A DNA stretch of 64,000 nucleotides from Scandinavium sp002470465 (GTDB lineage: Bacteria > Pseudomonadota > Gammaproteobacteria > Enterobacterales > Enterobacteriaceae). The DNA is taken from contig NZ_JBFLVD010000006.1 of the NCBI RefSeq assembly GCF_040750395.1, forward strand, positions 1 to 64,000. The letters are read 5' to 3'. Below are positions 44,476 through 52,508 of the stretch, piece after piece (the stretch's first letter is position 1; the number at the start of each line of letters is the position of its first letter). The notes beneath the pieces were generated by a model. That model did no database searches and was not told the DNA's origin. It saw nothing but the letters and a program-made list of their open reading frames with translations. Position numbers and translations under genes: made by a program.

Positions 44476-45699
44476 TCACGCTTTTTTTCCGGACGCCTGA
44501 TTAAGGGCATTCACCACGATAGTCGGGGTCAATACCTGAGGGAGTACCTTCGGTGCGCCACCGTCGGCAGGATAGACCACATACAGCGGTAATCCTCCCT
44601 GGCCAAACTGGCTCAGCGCGTCATCGACATCTGGATTAAATTTAGTCGAATCTGCCACCATATACAGCGTACCGGTACGGGCCATCGCCTCTTTTACCGC
44701 CTGGGTTGAGAGTGATGTTTTGTCGTTGACCTGACAGGTAATACACCACGAGGCGGTAAAGTTTACGAAGATAGCTTTGCCATGACCACGCTGTTCTGCC
44801 ACCGCCTGCGGCGTCCATTTAACCGTTGCGGTGCTTGCCATGACGTCAGCCGTTGCCGCAGGCTTCATGATGCCCGGCAGAGGTAAAAGAATCGCGACTA
44901 TCAGCACAGCCGTCACCGCATACATTACCCGATATCCCCGGCCAGCCAGCTGGCGTCGTTGGGCGATGCCGTACAGCCACGCGGCGAAACTCAGGGCTAC
45001 CGAACCTGCCAGCATTACGCCAAGCGCGGTCGTACCTGCCTGCTGAGCCAGCACCCAGACCAGCCAGGCGAACGCACCAAGCATAGGGAATGCCAGCGCA
45101 TGCTTAAGCACGTTCATCCACGCCCCCGGCCTCGGCAGACGTTTAGCCAGCGCCGGGAAGAGTGATATTAGCGTGAACGGGGCGGCAAAGCCCAACGCCA
45201 GCGCGAAGAAAATGGCCAGAGCGACCGTAGGCGGTTGTATCAGCGCATAGCCGATAGCGCTCGCCATGAACGGTGCAGAGCAGGGGGTGGCGACGATGAT
45301 CGCCAGCGCGCCGGTCAGCGCGGAGCGTACGAATGCCCCACGCCCGACGGAAATTTCCCCGGCGCGCTGTAGCGAAAGTCCCACTTCAAATACGCCGAGC
45401 AGGTTCAGGGCGGCACCAAGAATCACCAGCGCCAGCAGCGAAATCACCAGCGGCGACTGAAGCTGGAAGCCCCAGCCGACGGCAGCGCCGCCTGCGCGGG
45501 CCGCCAGCAAAACCCCGGCAAGCAGCATCATGGTGACAACCACGCCGAGCAGGAACGCCAGGCCTTCGCTGCGGGCGCTGGCAGTATTGCCGTCGTGGCG
45601 CAGCAGGCCAAACGCCTTCAGCGAAACCACCGGGAACACGCAGGGCATAAAGTTGAGAATAATGCCGCCGAGGAAGGCGGCGAACAGGGCGGTTAGCAT
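44476..45699 (-). CDS. DsbD-like membrane protein with thioredoxin domain
   Basis: A 407-residue protein with a transmembrane DsbD/CcdA domain followed by a thioredoxin-like domain. The membrane cysteines are in NFMPCVFPVVS (Cys20) and VATPCSAPFMA, and the C-terminal domain has WCITCQVNDKT. It lacks the N-terminal periplasmic immunoglobulin domain of DsbD. It would move electrons from cytoplasmic thioredoxin to a periplasmic acceptor, likely the peroxiredoxin encoded 19 bp upstream. It belongs to the leftward operon peroxiredoxin, DsbD-like, ECF sigma, NrsF. Confidence 0.88.
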   Translation of the reverse strand: MLTALFAAFLGGIILNFMPCVFPVVSLKAFGLLRHDGNTASARSEGLAFLLGVVVTMMLLAGVLLAARAGGAAVGWGFQLQSPLVISLLALVILGAALNLLGVFEVGLSLQRAGEISVGRGAFVRSALTGALAIIVATPCSAPFMASAIGYALIQPPTVALAIFFALALGFAAPFTLISLFPALAKRLPRPGAWMNVLKHALAFPMLGAFAWLVWVLAQQAGTTALGVMLAGSVALSFAAWLYGIAQRRQLAGRGYRVMYAVTAVLIVAILLPLPGIMKPAATADVMASTATVKWTPQAVAEQRGHGKAIFVNFTASWCITCQVNDKTSLSTQAVKEAMARTGTLYMVADSTKFNPDVDDALSQFGQGGLPLYVVYPADGGAPKVLPQVLTPTIVVNALNQASGKKA

Positions 45700-45718
45700 A
45701 GCGCGTCTCTGTCTGTTA

Positions 45719-46282
45719 TCAGGAGTGTGACTGGGCGTATTTCTTCACGGCATCCATGGTTTTCTGGATGTGCTCGTCCGGGTTACGGTCGGTGTAGCTC
45801 AGCAGTATTTTGCCATCTGGCGCAATCACAAACGAGGTGCGGTCCGAGAGCGTTTTACCGCCCATCTGCATCTGCGTCTGGTATTCGGCGGCAACTTTTG
45901 CGCCCGGATCGGCGGCAACGGCAAACTTATTGCGGCACTCGAGCTGCGAGAACTTCGCGACCTGGTCGGTATTCCCGGCGGTGACGCCAATCACCGTGGC
46001 GCCCAGCTTTTTAAAATCGTCGGTGGCTTCGGCAAAGTCATGAGCCTCAAGCGTGCAGCCTGCGGTGAATGCAGCCGGGAAGAAATAGAGCACCACCGGC
46101 CCTTTTTGCAGCGCCTGCTGCAGTGAGAAGGTCAGGGGTTTACCGCCAAGCGCGGCATCCAGCTTGAAGTCAGGCGCGCTTGCGCCAACGGGAAGTGCAG
46201 CTGCGGCGTTAAAGGCCATCAGAGACAGGCCAAATACGGCGGCGCTGGCAAGCAGGGATAAATGGTGTTTCACAGCAATCAT
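45719..46282 (-). CDS. Periplasmic peroxiredoxin (BCP/AhpC-type)
   Basis: A 187-residue thiol peroxidase with a signal peptide (cleavage around the run AAAA, residues 26-29). The peroxidatic Cys is C76 in FFPAAFTAGCTLEAHDF, and C116 (QLECRNKF) could be the resolving Cys. Export suggests it detoxifies peroxides in the periplasm, with reducing power from the DsbD-like neighbour. It heads the four-gene operon that includes the ECF sigma factor. Exported BCP-like peroxiredoxins are not common in enterobacteria. Confidence 0.87.
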   Translation of the reverse strand: MIAVKHHLSLLASAAVFGLSLMAFNAAAALPVGASAPDFKLDAALGGKPLTFSLQQALQKGPVVLYFFPAAFTAGCTLEAHDFAEATDDFKKLGATVIGVTAGNTDQVAKFSQLECRNKFAVAADPGAKVAAEYQTQMQMGGKTLSDRTSFVIAPDGKILLSYTDRNPDEHIQKTMDAVKKYAQSHS

Positions 46283-46326
46283 GGTCGGCTCCGGTCATGT
46301 TGAGTTAAAGGGTCTTCCCTTAACAG

Positions 46327-46352
46327 TTCGCCGGAGGTGAGAGAAAAGTTGC
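46327..46352 (-). promoter_or_regulatory. Candidate ECF sigma promoter of the redox operon
   Basis: On the minus strand GCAACT (46352-46347), 16 bp, then CGAA (46330-46327) lies 44 bp before the peroxiredoxin ATG. The SigF-type consensus that I recall for NrsF-controlled sigma factors is GTAACC-N16-CGAA, so spacing is exact and the -10 element perfect. This would make the operon self-activating. The match could be chance. Confidence 0.4.
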
Positions 46353-46388
46353 GCGAGTGTGAAAAAATTTTTGTGGGCTTAGAAGAGA

Positions 46389-46415
46389 AGTGCCTTCAGG
46401 CTGGCCGAAGGCACT
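46389..46415 (-). terminator. Hairpin after the aldo/keto reductase gene
   Basis: A perfect 9 bp stem (AGTGCCTTC with GAAGGCACT, 9-base loop) lies 10 bp past the reductase stop codon on the minus strand and is followed by TCTCTTCT. It is a plausible terminator with a weak T tract. Confidence 0.5.
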
Positions 46416-46424
46416 CAGAAAGCC

Positions 46425-47303
46425 TTAGTGCTGCGCCGTCTGCGGCAGATTGTTCAGCACGTCCAGCGCGGCCTGTGGCAGCGTCAGGTGCGCCGCGGCC
46501 AGGTTTTCATTCAGGTGGCCGAGCGAAGAGGTGCCCGGGATCAGCAGAATATTTGGTGCGCGCTGCAGCAGCCAGGCCAGCGCCACCTGCATCGGCGTGG
46601 CGTTCAGGCTTGCGGCGATCTCATTAAGTTCCTGAGACTGCAGCGGTGAGAAGCCACCCAGCGGGAAGAAGGGCACGTAAGGAATGCGCTTAGCCGCCAG
46701 GGCGTCGATCAGCGCATCGTCATGGCGATTAGCGACGTTGTAGAAGTTCTGTACGCAGACGATTTCCGTCTGCTTCATGCCGTCTTCTACCTGCTTCGCG
46801 GTGACGTTGCTCAGACCGATGTGGCGGATTTTTCCCTGCTTTTTGAGATCAATCAGCGTAGAAAGCGGCTCTTCCAGCGAACCTTCTGCCGGGCCATGGA
46901 CGCTAATCATGCTGCGCAGGTTGACCACGTCCAGCGCTTCCAGGCCGAGATTGCGCAGGTTGTCTTCCACCGCCTGAGTCAGCTCCGGTGCAGAAAGTGC
47001 AGGCAGCCAGTTACCCTGCTCGTCACGGCGGGCGCTGACTTTCGTGACGATTGTCAGTGACTCCGGATACGGATGCAGCGCTTTTTTGATGATTTGGTTA
47101 GTGACGTGCGGGCCGTAAAAATCGGAAGTGTCGATGTGATTCACGCCCGCTTCAAGCGCGGCCTGCAGAACTTTAACCGCCATCTCCGGATCTTTTGGTG
47201 GACCGAACACGCCGGGACCGGCGAGCTGCATCGCGCCATAACCAAGACGCCAGACTTCGCGATCGCCAAGAGTAAAGCTGCCGGACTGTGTAACGCTGGA
47301 CAT
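46425..47303 (-). CDS. Aldo/keto reductase, PdxI/YdbC-like
   Basis: A 292-residue aldo/keto reductase started at 47303 (MSSVTQSGSFTLG). The segments RLGYGAMQLAGPGVFGPP, GVNHIDTSDFYGPHVTNQII (Asp, Tyr) and TKVSARR are very close to E. coli YdbC, a pyridoxal reductase renamed PdxI that uses NADPH to turn pyridoxal into pyridoxine. The catalytic tetrad is complete. An orthologue may exist elsewhere, so this could be a second copy; its substrate is therefore not certain. It lies between the redox operon and yqeG, and marks the edge of the variable block. Confidence 0.82.
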   Translation of the reverse strand: MSSVTQSGSFTLGDREVWRLGYGAMQLAGPGVFGPPKDPEMAVKVLQAALEAGVNHIDTSDFYGPHVTNQIIKKALHPYPESLTIVTKVSARRDEQGNWLPALSAPELTQAVEDNLRNLGLEALDVVNLRSMISVHGPAEGSLEEPLSTLIDLKKQGKIRHIGLSNVTAKQVEDGMKQTEIVCVQNFYNVANRHDDALIDALAAKRIPYVPFFPLGGFSPLQSQELNEIAASLNATPMQVALAWLLQRAPNILLIPGTSSLGHLNENLAAAHLTLPQAALDVLNNLPQTAQH

Positions 47304-47413
47304 AACTGTTTCCTCATAATGGCTTAACCGAATCAGTGTAAACCGATTCGCTGAGGAGAGAGGGGAATAAAGTTTAACGGAATGTGCGGCAGGCAAGCCT
47401 GCCGCGGCGGTGT

Positions 47414-48643
47414 TTAACTGAAGAACATCACTGAGACGCAGAGCAAACCCACAATCAGCGTGATGAGGCTGCCCGCCGAGCGGTAAGGCTTGAGGGCCGG
47501 AATCAGGTACGTGGAGAGCGTCGGCATAATAAAGAGGATCATCGCAATCAGCGGGCCGCTGATGGCATAGATCATTGAGATGGCATTCGGGTTGATGCAG
47601 CAGACGATAAAGGTCACCGTCGACACCAGCAGAATGGAGATGGCGCGATTAAACGCGCGGCTCTTGCGGATGCCCGCGACATTCAGCGTCGCGCGGACCA
47701 TTTCACTCGCCCCTTCAATCACGCCAAAGTAGGTGCCGAGGAACGACTTCGACATCGCCACAATCGCCACAATAATCCCGGAAACCGCCAGCCAGTGCGG
47801 CGCAGCGGGCATCATTGCCAGCGCGGAAAGAATGGTGACGCCTTCATTTTTGGCATTCACGATGTAGCTTTCCGGAATGGCCAGCAGGCAGCTGAACACG
47901 AAGAAAAGCACGCTCAGGCAGATAATCAGATAGGCAATCCGCATAATTTTTTTGCATTTATCCATGGCCTGCTCGCCGAACTTCTCGCGCCGGTCGATGG
48001 CGAAGGTCGAGATAATCGGCGTATGGCTAAAAGCGAAAACCATCACGGGAATAGAGAGCCAGACCTGGTGCAGCGTTTGCGGCGTAAACGTCAGCCCCTC
48101 GCTAAACATGGTCGGCTGCCAGTCGCCTGTCAGGTAGAGCGACAGGAACAGGAAATACGCAATCAGCGGGAAGACCAGAAAGCCCATCACCTTCAGCGTG
48201 GCGTGACGGCCCATCAGGAAGATCAGGTTCAGCACCAGGACCACCACCAGGCTGACCGCCATGCGGATGCCGAGGGTGACGGTCATCTGTTTCGCCAGCT
48301 GTTCCGTCAGCGAGTTAGTAATGGCAACGGCGTAAATCAGCACCACCACAAAGAAGGCGATGAAATAGAGCGCGGTAATAAGATTACCGATCTTCTTGCC
48401 GTAGTAGTGACTGACGGCGCCGGTGATGCCAACGTTAGCGGGCAGGTTAGCGGAGAGGATAAAGCGGCAAAGCGCGCGGTGTGGCCAGTAGGTTAACGGC
48501 CAGGCCACCAGGGCCGTAATCAGTAACACCATGGCCCCTGCGGACCCTAACTGAATCGGCAGAAACAGGGTGCCCGCCCCTACCGCAGTACCATATAAGG
48601 CGAAACTCCATAGGGTTTCGTCTTTTGACCATAATTTCGACAT
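47414..48643 (-). CDS. yqeG: HAAAP-family amino acid transporter YqeG
   Basis: A 409-residue inner-membrane permease of the hydroxy/aromatic amino acid (SdaC/TdcC) family, the same length as E. coli YqeG. About eleven helices are visible. The GTAVGAGTLFLPIQLG segment near residue 18 is the substrate and proton site region of the family. It probably imports serine or threonine with protons; the true substrate is uncertain. It is divergent from yqeF, as in E. coli, and forms the right flank of the ETT2-equivalent slot. Confidence 0.9.
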   Translation of the reverse strand: MSKLWSKDETLWSFALYGTAVGAGTLFLPIQLGSAGAMVLLITALVAWPLTYWPHRALCRFILSANLPANVGITGAVSHYYGKKIGNLITALYFIAFFVVVLIYAVAITNSLTEQLAKQMTVTLGIRMAVSLVVVLVLNLIFLMGRHATLKVMGFLVFPLIAYFLFLSLYLTGDWQPTMFSEGLTFTPQTLHQVWLSIPVMVFAFSHTPIISTFAIDRREKFGEQAMDKCKKIMRIAYLIICLSVLFFVFSCLLAIPESYIVNAKNEGVTILSALAMMPAAPHWLAVSGIIVAIVAMSKSFLGTYFGVIEGASEMVRATLNVAGIRKSRAFNRAISILLVSTVTFIVCCINPNAISMIYAISGPLIAMILFIMPTLSTYLIPALKPYRSAGSLITLIVGLLCVSVMFFS

Positions 48644-48861
48644 TTTTTGAATCTTTAAACCAGATAACGAAAAAACAGCGGCGAGTTTACTCCATTTCAG
48701 CCCCCCCAGGGGGAGGAGATTTGTTTTAATCGGTGAGATGGCAGATGAATGTTAAGTGAAGGAAAATCCCTTTGTGATAAAACTCACTTTTCGTAAACAA
48801 TTGCGATAATAGTTGATAACAATGCTCTACTATAGCGCTGTTTATTTGCGCAGAGGTCGGG

Positions 48862-50043
48862 ATGAAAGACGTCGTTATCGTAGGTGCTGTACGTACGCCT
48901 ATCGGCTGTTTCCAGGGCGCGCTCTCGCGCTTTACCGCGGTCGAATTGGGTAGCGTCGTGGTGAAAGCGCTGGTTGAACGCACCGGGCTGGATCCGCTGG
49001 CGGTCGATGAGGTGATCCTCGGGCAGGTGCTGACGGCCGGTGCCGGGCAGAACCCTGCGCGTCAGTCGGCCATCAAGGGCGGATTGCCGAATACCGTTTC
49101 GGCCATCACCATAAACGACGTATGCGGCTCTGGCCTGAAGGCGCTGCATCTGGCGACCCAGGCGATTCAGTGCGGTGAAGCCGATGTGGTGATCGCGGGC
49201 GGCCAGGAGAACATGAGCCGGGCGCCGCATGTGCTGACCGACAGCCGCACGGGCGCACGACTGGGCAACAGCCAGCTGATAGACAGCCTGGTCCACGACG
49301 GCCTGTGGGATGCCTTCAATGATTACCATATGGGCGTGACGGCGGAAAATCTCGCCCGGGAATACGGCATATCGCGTGAGCTGCAGGACGCCTGGGCGCT
49401 CAGCTCCCAGCAAAAAGCGCGACGAGCCATTGATTCAGGCCGCTTTCGCGATGAGATCGTGCCGGTGGTGAATCTGCAAAAAGACGGGCTGGCGCAGGTG
49501 GTGGACACCGACGAACAGCCGCGTACCGACGCCAGCGCTGAAGGCCTGGCGCGTCTGATGCCGGCGTTTGATTCGCTCGGTTCAGTGACCGCCGGGAACG
49601 CCTCATCCATCAACGATGGCGCGGCGGCGGTGATGATGATGAGTGAATCGAAGGCGCTGGAGCTGAACCTGCCGATCCTCGCGCGCATTCGTGCGTTTGC
49701 CAGCGTCGGGGTCGACCCGGCGCTGATGGGCATTGCCCCGGTTTATGCCACGCGCCGCTGCCTGGAGCGGGTGGGCTGGCAGCTCGCCGATGTCGATCTG
49801 ATTGAGGCCAATGAGGCATTTGCCGCCCAGGCCATTTCAGTAGGTAAGGTACTGGAGTGGGATGAAAAGCGCGTCAATGTTAACGGCGGAGCCATTGCGC
49901 TCGGGCATCCGATTGGTGCGTCCGGCTGCCGTATTCTGGTATCGCTGGTGCATGAAATGATCAAGCGGGATGCCCGCAAGGGGCTGGCGACGCTGTGTAT
50001 CGGCGGCGGTCAGGGCGTTGCGCTGGCAGTAGAGCGCGAGTAG
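48862..50043 (+). CDS. yqeF: Acetyl-CoA C-acetyltransferase YqeF
   Basis: A 393-residue biosynthetic-type thiolase, the E. coli YqeF length. It joins two acetyl-CoA into acetoacetyl-CoA, or cleaves it. The acylated Cys is in INDVCGSGLKAL (near residue 89), with His in GHPIGASGCR and the second Cys in LCIGGGQGVA. Start MKDVVIVGAVRTPIG has GAGG 8 bp upstream. Its place between yqeG and kduI is conserved. A terminator follows at 50064. Confidence 0.95.
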   Translation: MKDVVIVGAVRTPIGCFQGALSRFTAVELGSVVVKALVERTGLDPLAVDEVILGQVLTAGAGQNPARQSAIKGGLPNTVSAITINDVCGSGLKALHLATQAIQCGEADVVIAGGQENMSRAPHVLTDSRTGARLGNSQLIDSLVHDGLWDAFNDYHMGVTAENLAREYGISRELQDAWALSSQQKARRAIDSGRFRDEIVPVVNLQKDGLAQVVDTDEQPRTDASAEGLARLMPAFDSLGSVTAGNASSINDGAAAVMMMSESKALELNLPILARIRAFASVGVDPALMGIAPVYATRRCLERVGWQLADVDLIEANEAFAAQAISVGKVLEWDEKRVNVNGGAIALGHPIGASGCRILVSLVHEMIKRDARKGLATLCIGGGQGVALAVERE

Positions 50044-50063
50044 TTTTTTCTTTTTCCCCATCG

Positions 50064-50085
50064 GGCCTCCAGCGGAGGCCTTTTT
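50064..50085 (+). terminator. Terminator of yqeF
   Basis: GGCCTCC-AGC-GGAGGCC, a perfect 7 bp stem with a 3-base loop, is followed by five T residues, 20 bp after the yqeF stop codon. Confidence 0.85.
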
Positions 50086-50093
50086 GTTTGGGC

Positions 50094-50120
50094 AAAAAAA
50101 AGCCCTTCACGAGAAAGGGC
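50094..50120 (-). terminator. Terminator of the leftward small ORF
   Basis: Read on the minus strand, GCCCTT-TCTCGTG-AAGGGC is followed by eight T residues. It terminates leftward transcription and lies 20 bp beyond the stop codon of the 40-residue ORF at 50141-50263. No other leftward gene is near. Confidence 0.8.
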
Positions 50121-50140
50121 AAGGCCAGTTACAGAAACAC

Positions 50141-50263
50141 TCAGCTCACTTCTGGTGATGGCTGGGGTACATATGAATCAGCCAGCAACTTATCAAAACG
50201 CTGTTTTATTTTTCGTGATGCTTTACGCAATTTTCCTAATTTTCTCCTCTCCTTTGTTTTCAT
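50141..50263 (-). CDS. Small basic protein of 40 residues
   Basis: An ORF from ATG 50263 to TGA 50141, product beginning MKTKERRKLGKLRKASRKIK and ending PSPEVS. Of the first 22 residues 12 are Lys or Arg; the C-terminal 15 are neutral to acidic. AGGA lies 8 bp before the ATG, good spacing, and a strong terminator follows the stop codon. This combination makes it a real gene candidate. It resembles a nucleic acid-binding or ribosome-associated peptide, but I recognise no family. A K-12 small protein gene may exist in this area, but I cannot confirm identity. Confidence 0.55.
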   Translation of the reverse strand: MKTKERRKLGKLRKASRKIKQRFDKLLADSYVPQPSPEVS

Positions 50264-50402
50264 GTCGGTTTTCCTGCTTTCACTGTTCTTTTTTAAAGAT
50301 GCGATAATTTACTGTTTTTAAATGTTTTTTACCTTTTGCGTTGCGCTGAGTCCCTGCACGAACGTGATCGATTCTGCATTTTAGGGATTTTAATGCAGAA
50401 AA

Positions 50403-50422
50403 TGTGAAACGCTGTTTTATTT
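50403..50422 (+). promoter_or_regulatory. KdgR-like operator upstream of kduI
   Basis: TGTGAAACGCTGTTTTATTT fits the KdgR box (a GAAA half and a TTTTATTT tail around a 6-base centre) of pectin and hexuronate catabolism genes. It lies 94 bp before the kduI GTG. The 16 bases AAACGCTGTTTTATTT are repeated exactly at 50196-50211, inside the small ORF on the other side of the gap. Confidence 0.6.
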
Positions 50423-50515
50423 ATAATTGAAAACGGCCCGGTGGAGGACTAAGATGGCCTCAACGGAAAAGCGAAACTGCTTTTCAAAATGGATAACCCT
50501 ATACCGGAGGTCAAT

Positions 50516-51352
50516 GTGGACATCAGACAAAGCATCCACAGCGCACACGCCAAATCCCTCGACACGCAGGCGATACGGAACGAATTTTTAGTGGAGCAGG
50601 TGTTTGTCGCCGACGAGTACACGATGGTTTACAGCCATATCGATCGCATTATCGTGGGGGGCATTAAGCCTGTGACGAAAAGCGTTTCCGTCGGCGGCGA
50701 AGTGGGTAAACAGCTGGGGGTGAGCTATTTCCTCGAACGCCGTGAGCTGGGCGTTATCAACATCGGCGGGCCGGGCACCATTACCGTTGATGGGAAATGC
50801 TATGAAATCGGCCATCGCGATGCGCTGTACGTTGGCAAAGGGGCGAAAGAAGTGGCGTTTGCCAGCATCGATGCCGCAAAACCCGCGAAGTTCTATTACA
50901 ACTGCGCCCCGGCGCACACCACCTATCCGACCAAAAAAGTGACGCCGGCGGACGTCGCCCCGGTGACGCTTGGCGATAACCTCACCAGCAACCGTCGCAC
51001 CATCAACAAGTATTTCGTGCCGGACGTGCTGGAAACCTGCCAGCTCAGCATGGGGTTGACCGAACTCGAACCGGGCAACCTGTGGAACACCATGCCGTGC
51101 CACACCCATGAGCGCCGGATGGAAGTCTATTTCTACTTCAATATGGCCGATGACGCCTGCGTATTCCACATGATGGGACAACCGCAGGAGACGCGGCATA
51201 TCGTTATGCACAACGAACAGGCGGTGATCTCGCCGAGCTGGTCGATTCACTCTGGCGTCGGCACCCAGGCCTACACCTTCATCTGGGGCATGGTGGGTGA
51301 AAACCAGGTCTTTGATGATATGGACCACGTTGCCGTGAAAGACCTGCGCTAA
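50516..51352 (+). CDS. kduI: 5-keto-4-deoxyuronate isomerase KduI
   Basis: KduI converts 5-keto-4-deoxyuronate to 2,5-diketo-3-deoxygluconate in pectin and hexuronate breakdown. Start GTG 50516, with GGAGG 6 bp upstream, gives 278 residues as in E. coli; an ATG 27 bp earlier is in frame but has no family support. The cupin zinc site appears as MPCHTHERRMEVY (His, His, Glu) and a later SIHSGVGT (His). It forms an operon with kduD, and a KdgR-like box lies upstream. Confidence 0.95.
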   Translation: MDIRQSIHSAHAKSLDTQAIRNEFLVEQVFVADEYTMVYSHIDRIIVGGIKPVTKSVSVGGEVGKQLGVSYFLERRELGVINIGGPGTITVDGKCYEIGHRDALYVGKGAKEVAFASIDAAKPAKFYYNCAPAHTTYPTKKVTPADVAPVTLGDNLTSNRRTINKYFVPDVLETCQLSMGLTELEPGNLWNTMPCHTHERRMEVYFYFNMADDACVFHMMGQPQETRHIVMHNEQAVISPSWSIHSGVGTQAYTFIWGMVGENQVFDDMDHVAVKDLR

Positions 51353-51412
51353 GCCGCAGACAGCCAACCCTTTGCCTGTCTGAATCAGGCGCGAAATGAG
51401 TAAGGAAATTTT

Positions 51413-52174
51413 ATGATTCTCGATACATTTTCTCTGGCAGGTAAAGTTGCCGTGGTGACCGGCTGTGATACCGGTCTGGGTCAGGGCATGGCGATTGGCC
51501 TGGCGGAAGCGGGCTGCGATATCGTCGGCATCAACCTCGTAGAACCGACAGAGACCATTGAGCAGGTCACTTCACGCGGACGTCGTTTCCTCAGCCTCAC
51601 CGCTGACCTGCGTCACATCGACAGTATTTCACAGCTGCTGGCGCGTGCGGTAGCGGAGTTCGGTCATATCGATATTCTGGTTAATAATGCCGGATTGATT
51701 CGCCGTCAGGACGCGCTGGAGTTCAGCGAAAAGGACTGGGACGATGTGATGAACCTGAACATTAAGACCGTATTCTTTATGGCGCAGGCCGCGGCGAAGC
51801 ACTTTATCAGCCAGGGCAATGGCGGCAAGATCATCAATATTGCTTCCATGCTGTCGTTCCAGGGCGGGATCCGCGTGCCGTCCTACACCGCTTCCAAGAG
51901 CGGCGTGATGGGCGTGACGCGCCTGCTGGCAAACGAATGGGCTAAGCACGGCATCAACGTCAATGCGATTGCACCGGGCTACATGGCGACCAACAATACC
52001 CAGCAGCTGCGCGCCGACGAGCAGCGCAGCGCGGAAATTCTGGACCGCATCCCGGCCGGACGCTGGGGCCTGCCGTCAGATTTGATGGGGCCGGTGGTGT
52101 TCCTGGCCTCCAGCGCGTCTGATTACATCAACGGCTACACCATCGCGGTAGACGGCGGCTGGCTCGCCCGGTAA
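51413..52174 (+). CDS. kduD: 2-deoxy-D-gluconate 3-dehydrogenase KduD
   Basis: KduD is an SDR enzyme that reduces 2,5-diketo-3-deoxygluconate to KDG with NADH. It has 253 residues, the E. coli length. The motif VVTGCDTGLGQGMA (cofactor), NNAG, catalytic Ser in IASMLSFQ and the Tyr-Lys pair in PSYTASKSGV are present. It follows kduI by 60 bp. A strong terminator lies at 52198-52222. Confidence 0.95.
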   Translation: MILDTFSLAGKVAVVTGCDTGLGQGMAIGLAEAGCDIVGINLVEPTETIEQVTSRGRRFLSLTADLRHIDSISQLLARAVAEFGHIDILVNNAGLIRRQDALEFSEKDWDDVMNLNIKTVFFMAQAAAKHFISQGNGGKIINIASMLSFQGGIRVPSYTASKSGVMGVTRLLANEWAKHGINVNAIAPGYMATNNTQQLRADEQRSAEILDRIPAGRWGLPSDLMGPVVFLASSASDYINGYTIAVDGGWLAR

Positions 52175-52197
52175 GGCCATCGATATCCTGAAAGGTA

Positions 52198-52222
52198 ACC
52201 CTGCTTAGCGGCAGGGTTTTTT
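52198..52222 (+). terminator. Terminator of kduI-kduD
   Basis: ACCCTGC, a 6-base loop and GCAGGGT, followed by a run of six T residues, 24 bp after the kduD stop codon. Confidence 0.85.
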
Positions 52223-52508
52223 ATATTCACAAAATATATTAATAAACATAATAAATTACCCTGTTTATCAAATACGATGACCGTGAACAGGTCATTCGCT
52301 CTGGCTATAAATTTTATATCACACCGTATTTCAACTGCCGATATTGGTAGGTTTCCTGAAATAATGCTGATATTCATCAACCTTCTTCTCATCGGATATA
52401 GCCAAGCGAAGCTTATTTTTTCATCATGGTGAAAGAAATGGTTTTCAGAATAATCCGAGAGGGATATATTAACCCGCAAGTGCTTCTACAAAAAAAGACC
52501 TACTTATC
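52223..52508. other. AT-rich gap upstream of the chain-length regulator
   Basis: Nearly 290 bp of AT-rich DNA between the kduD terminator and the fepE-like start codon. No gene or strong repeat was seen. It should contain the fepE-like promoter; AT content is well above that of the flanking core genes, consistent with insertion of foreign DNA here. Confidence 0.45.

Noticed and set aside
52135..52479. Minus-strand ORF of 114 codons after kduD
   Set aside because: It overlaps the kduD end and its terminator; the product has no domain and lies in AT-rich control DNA.
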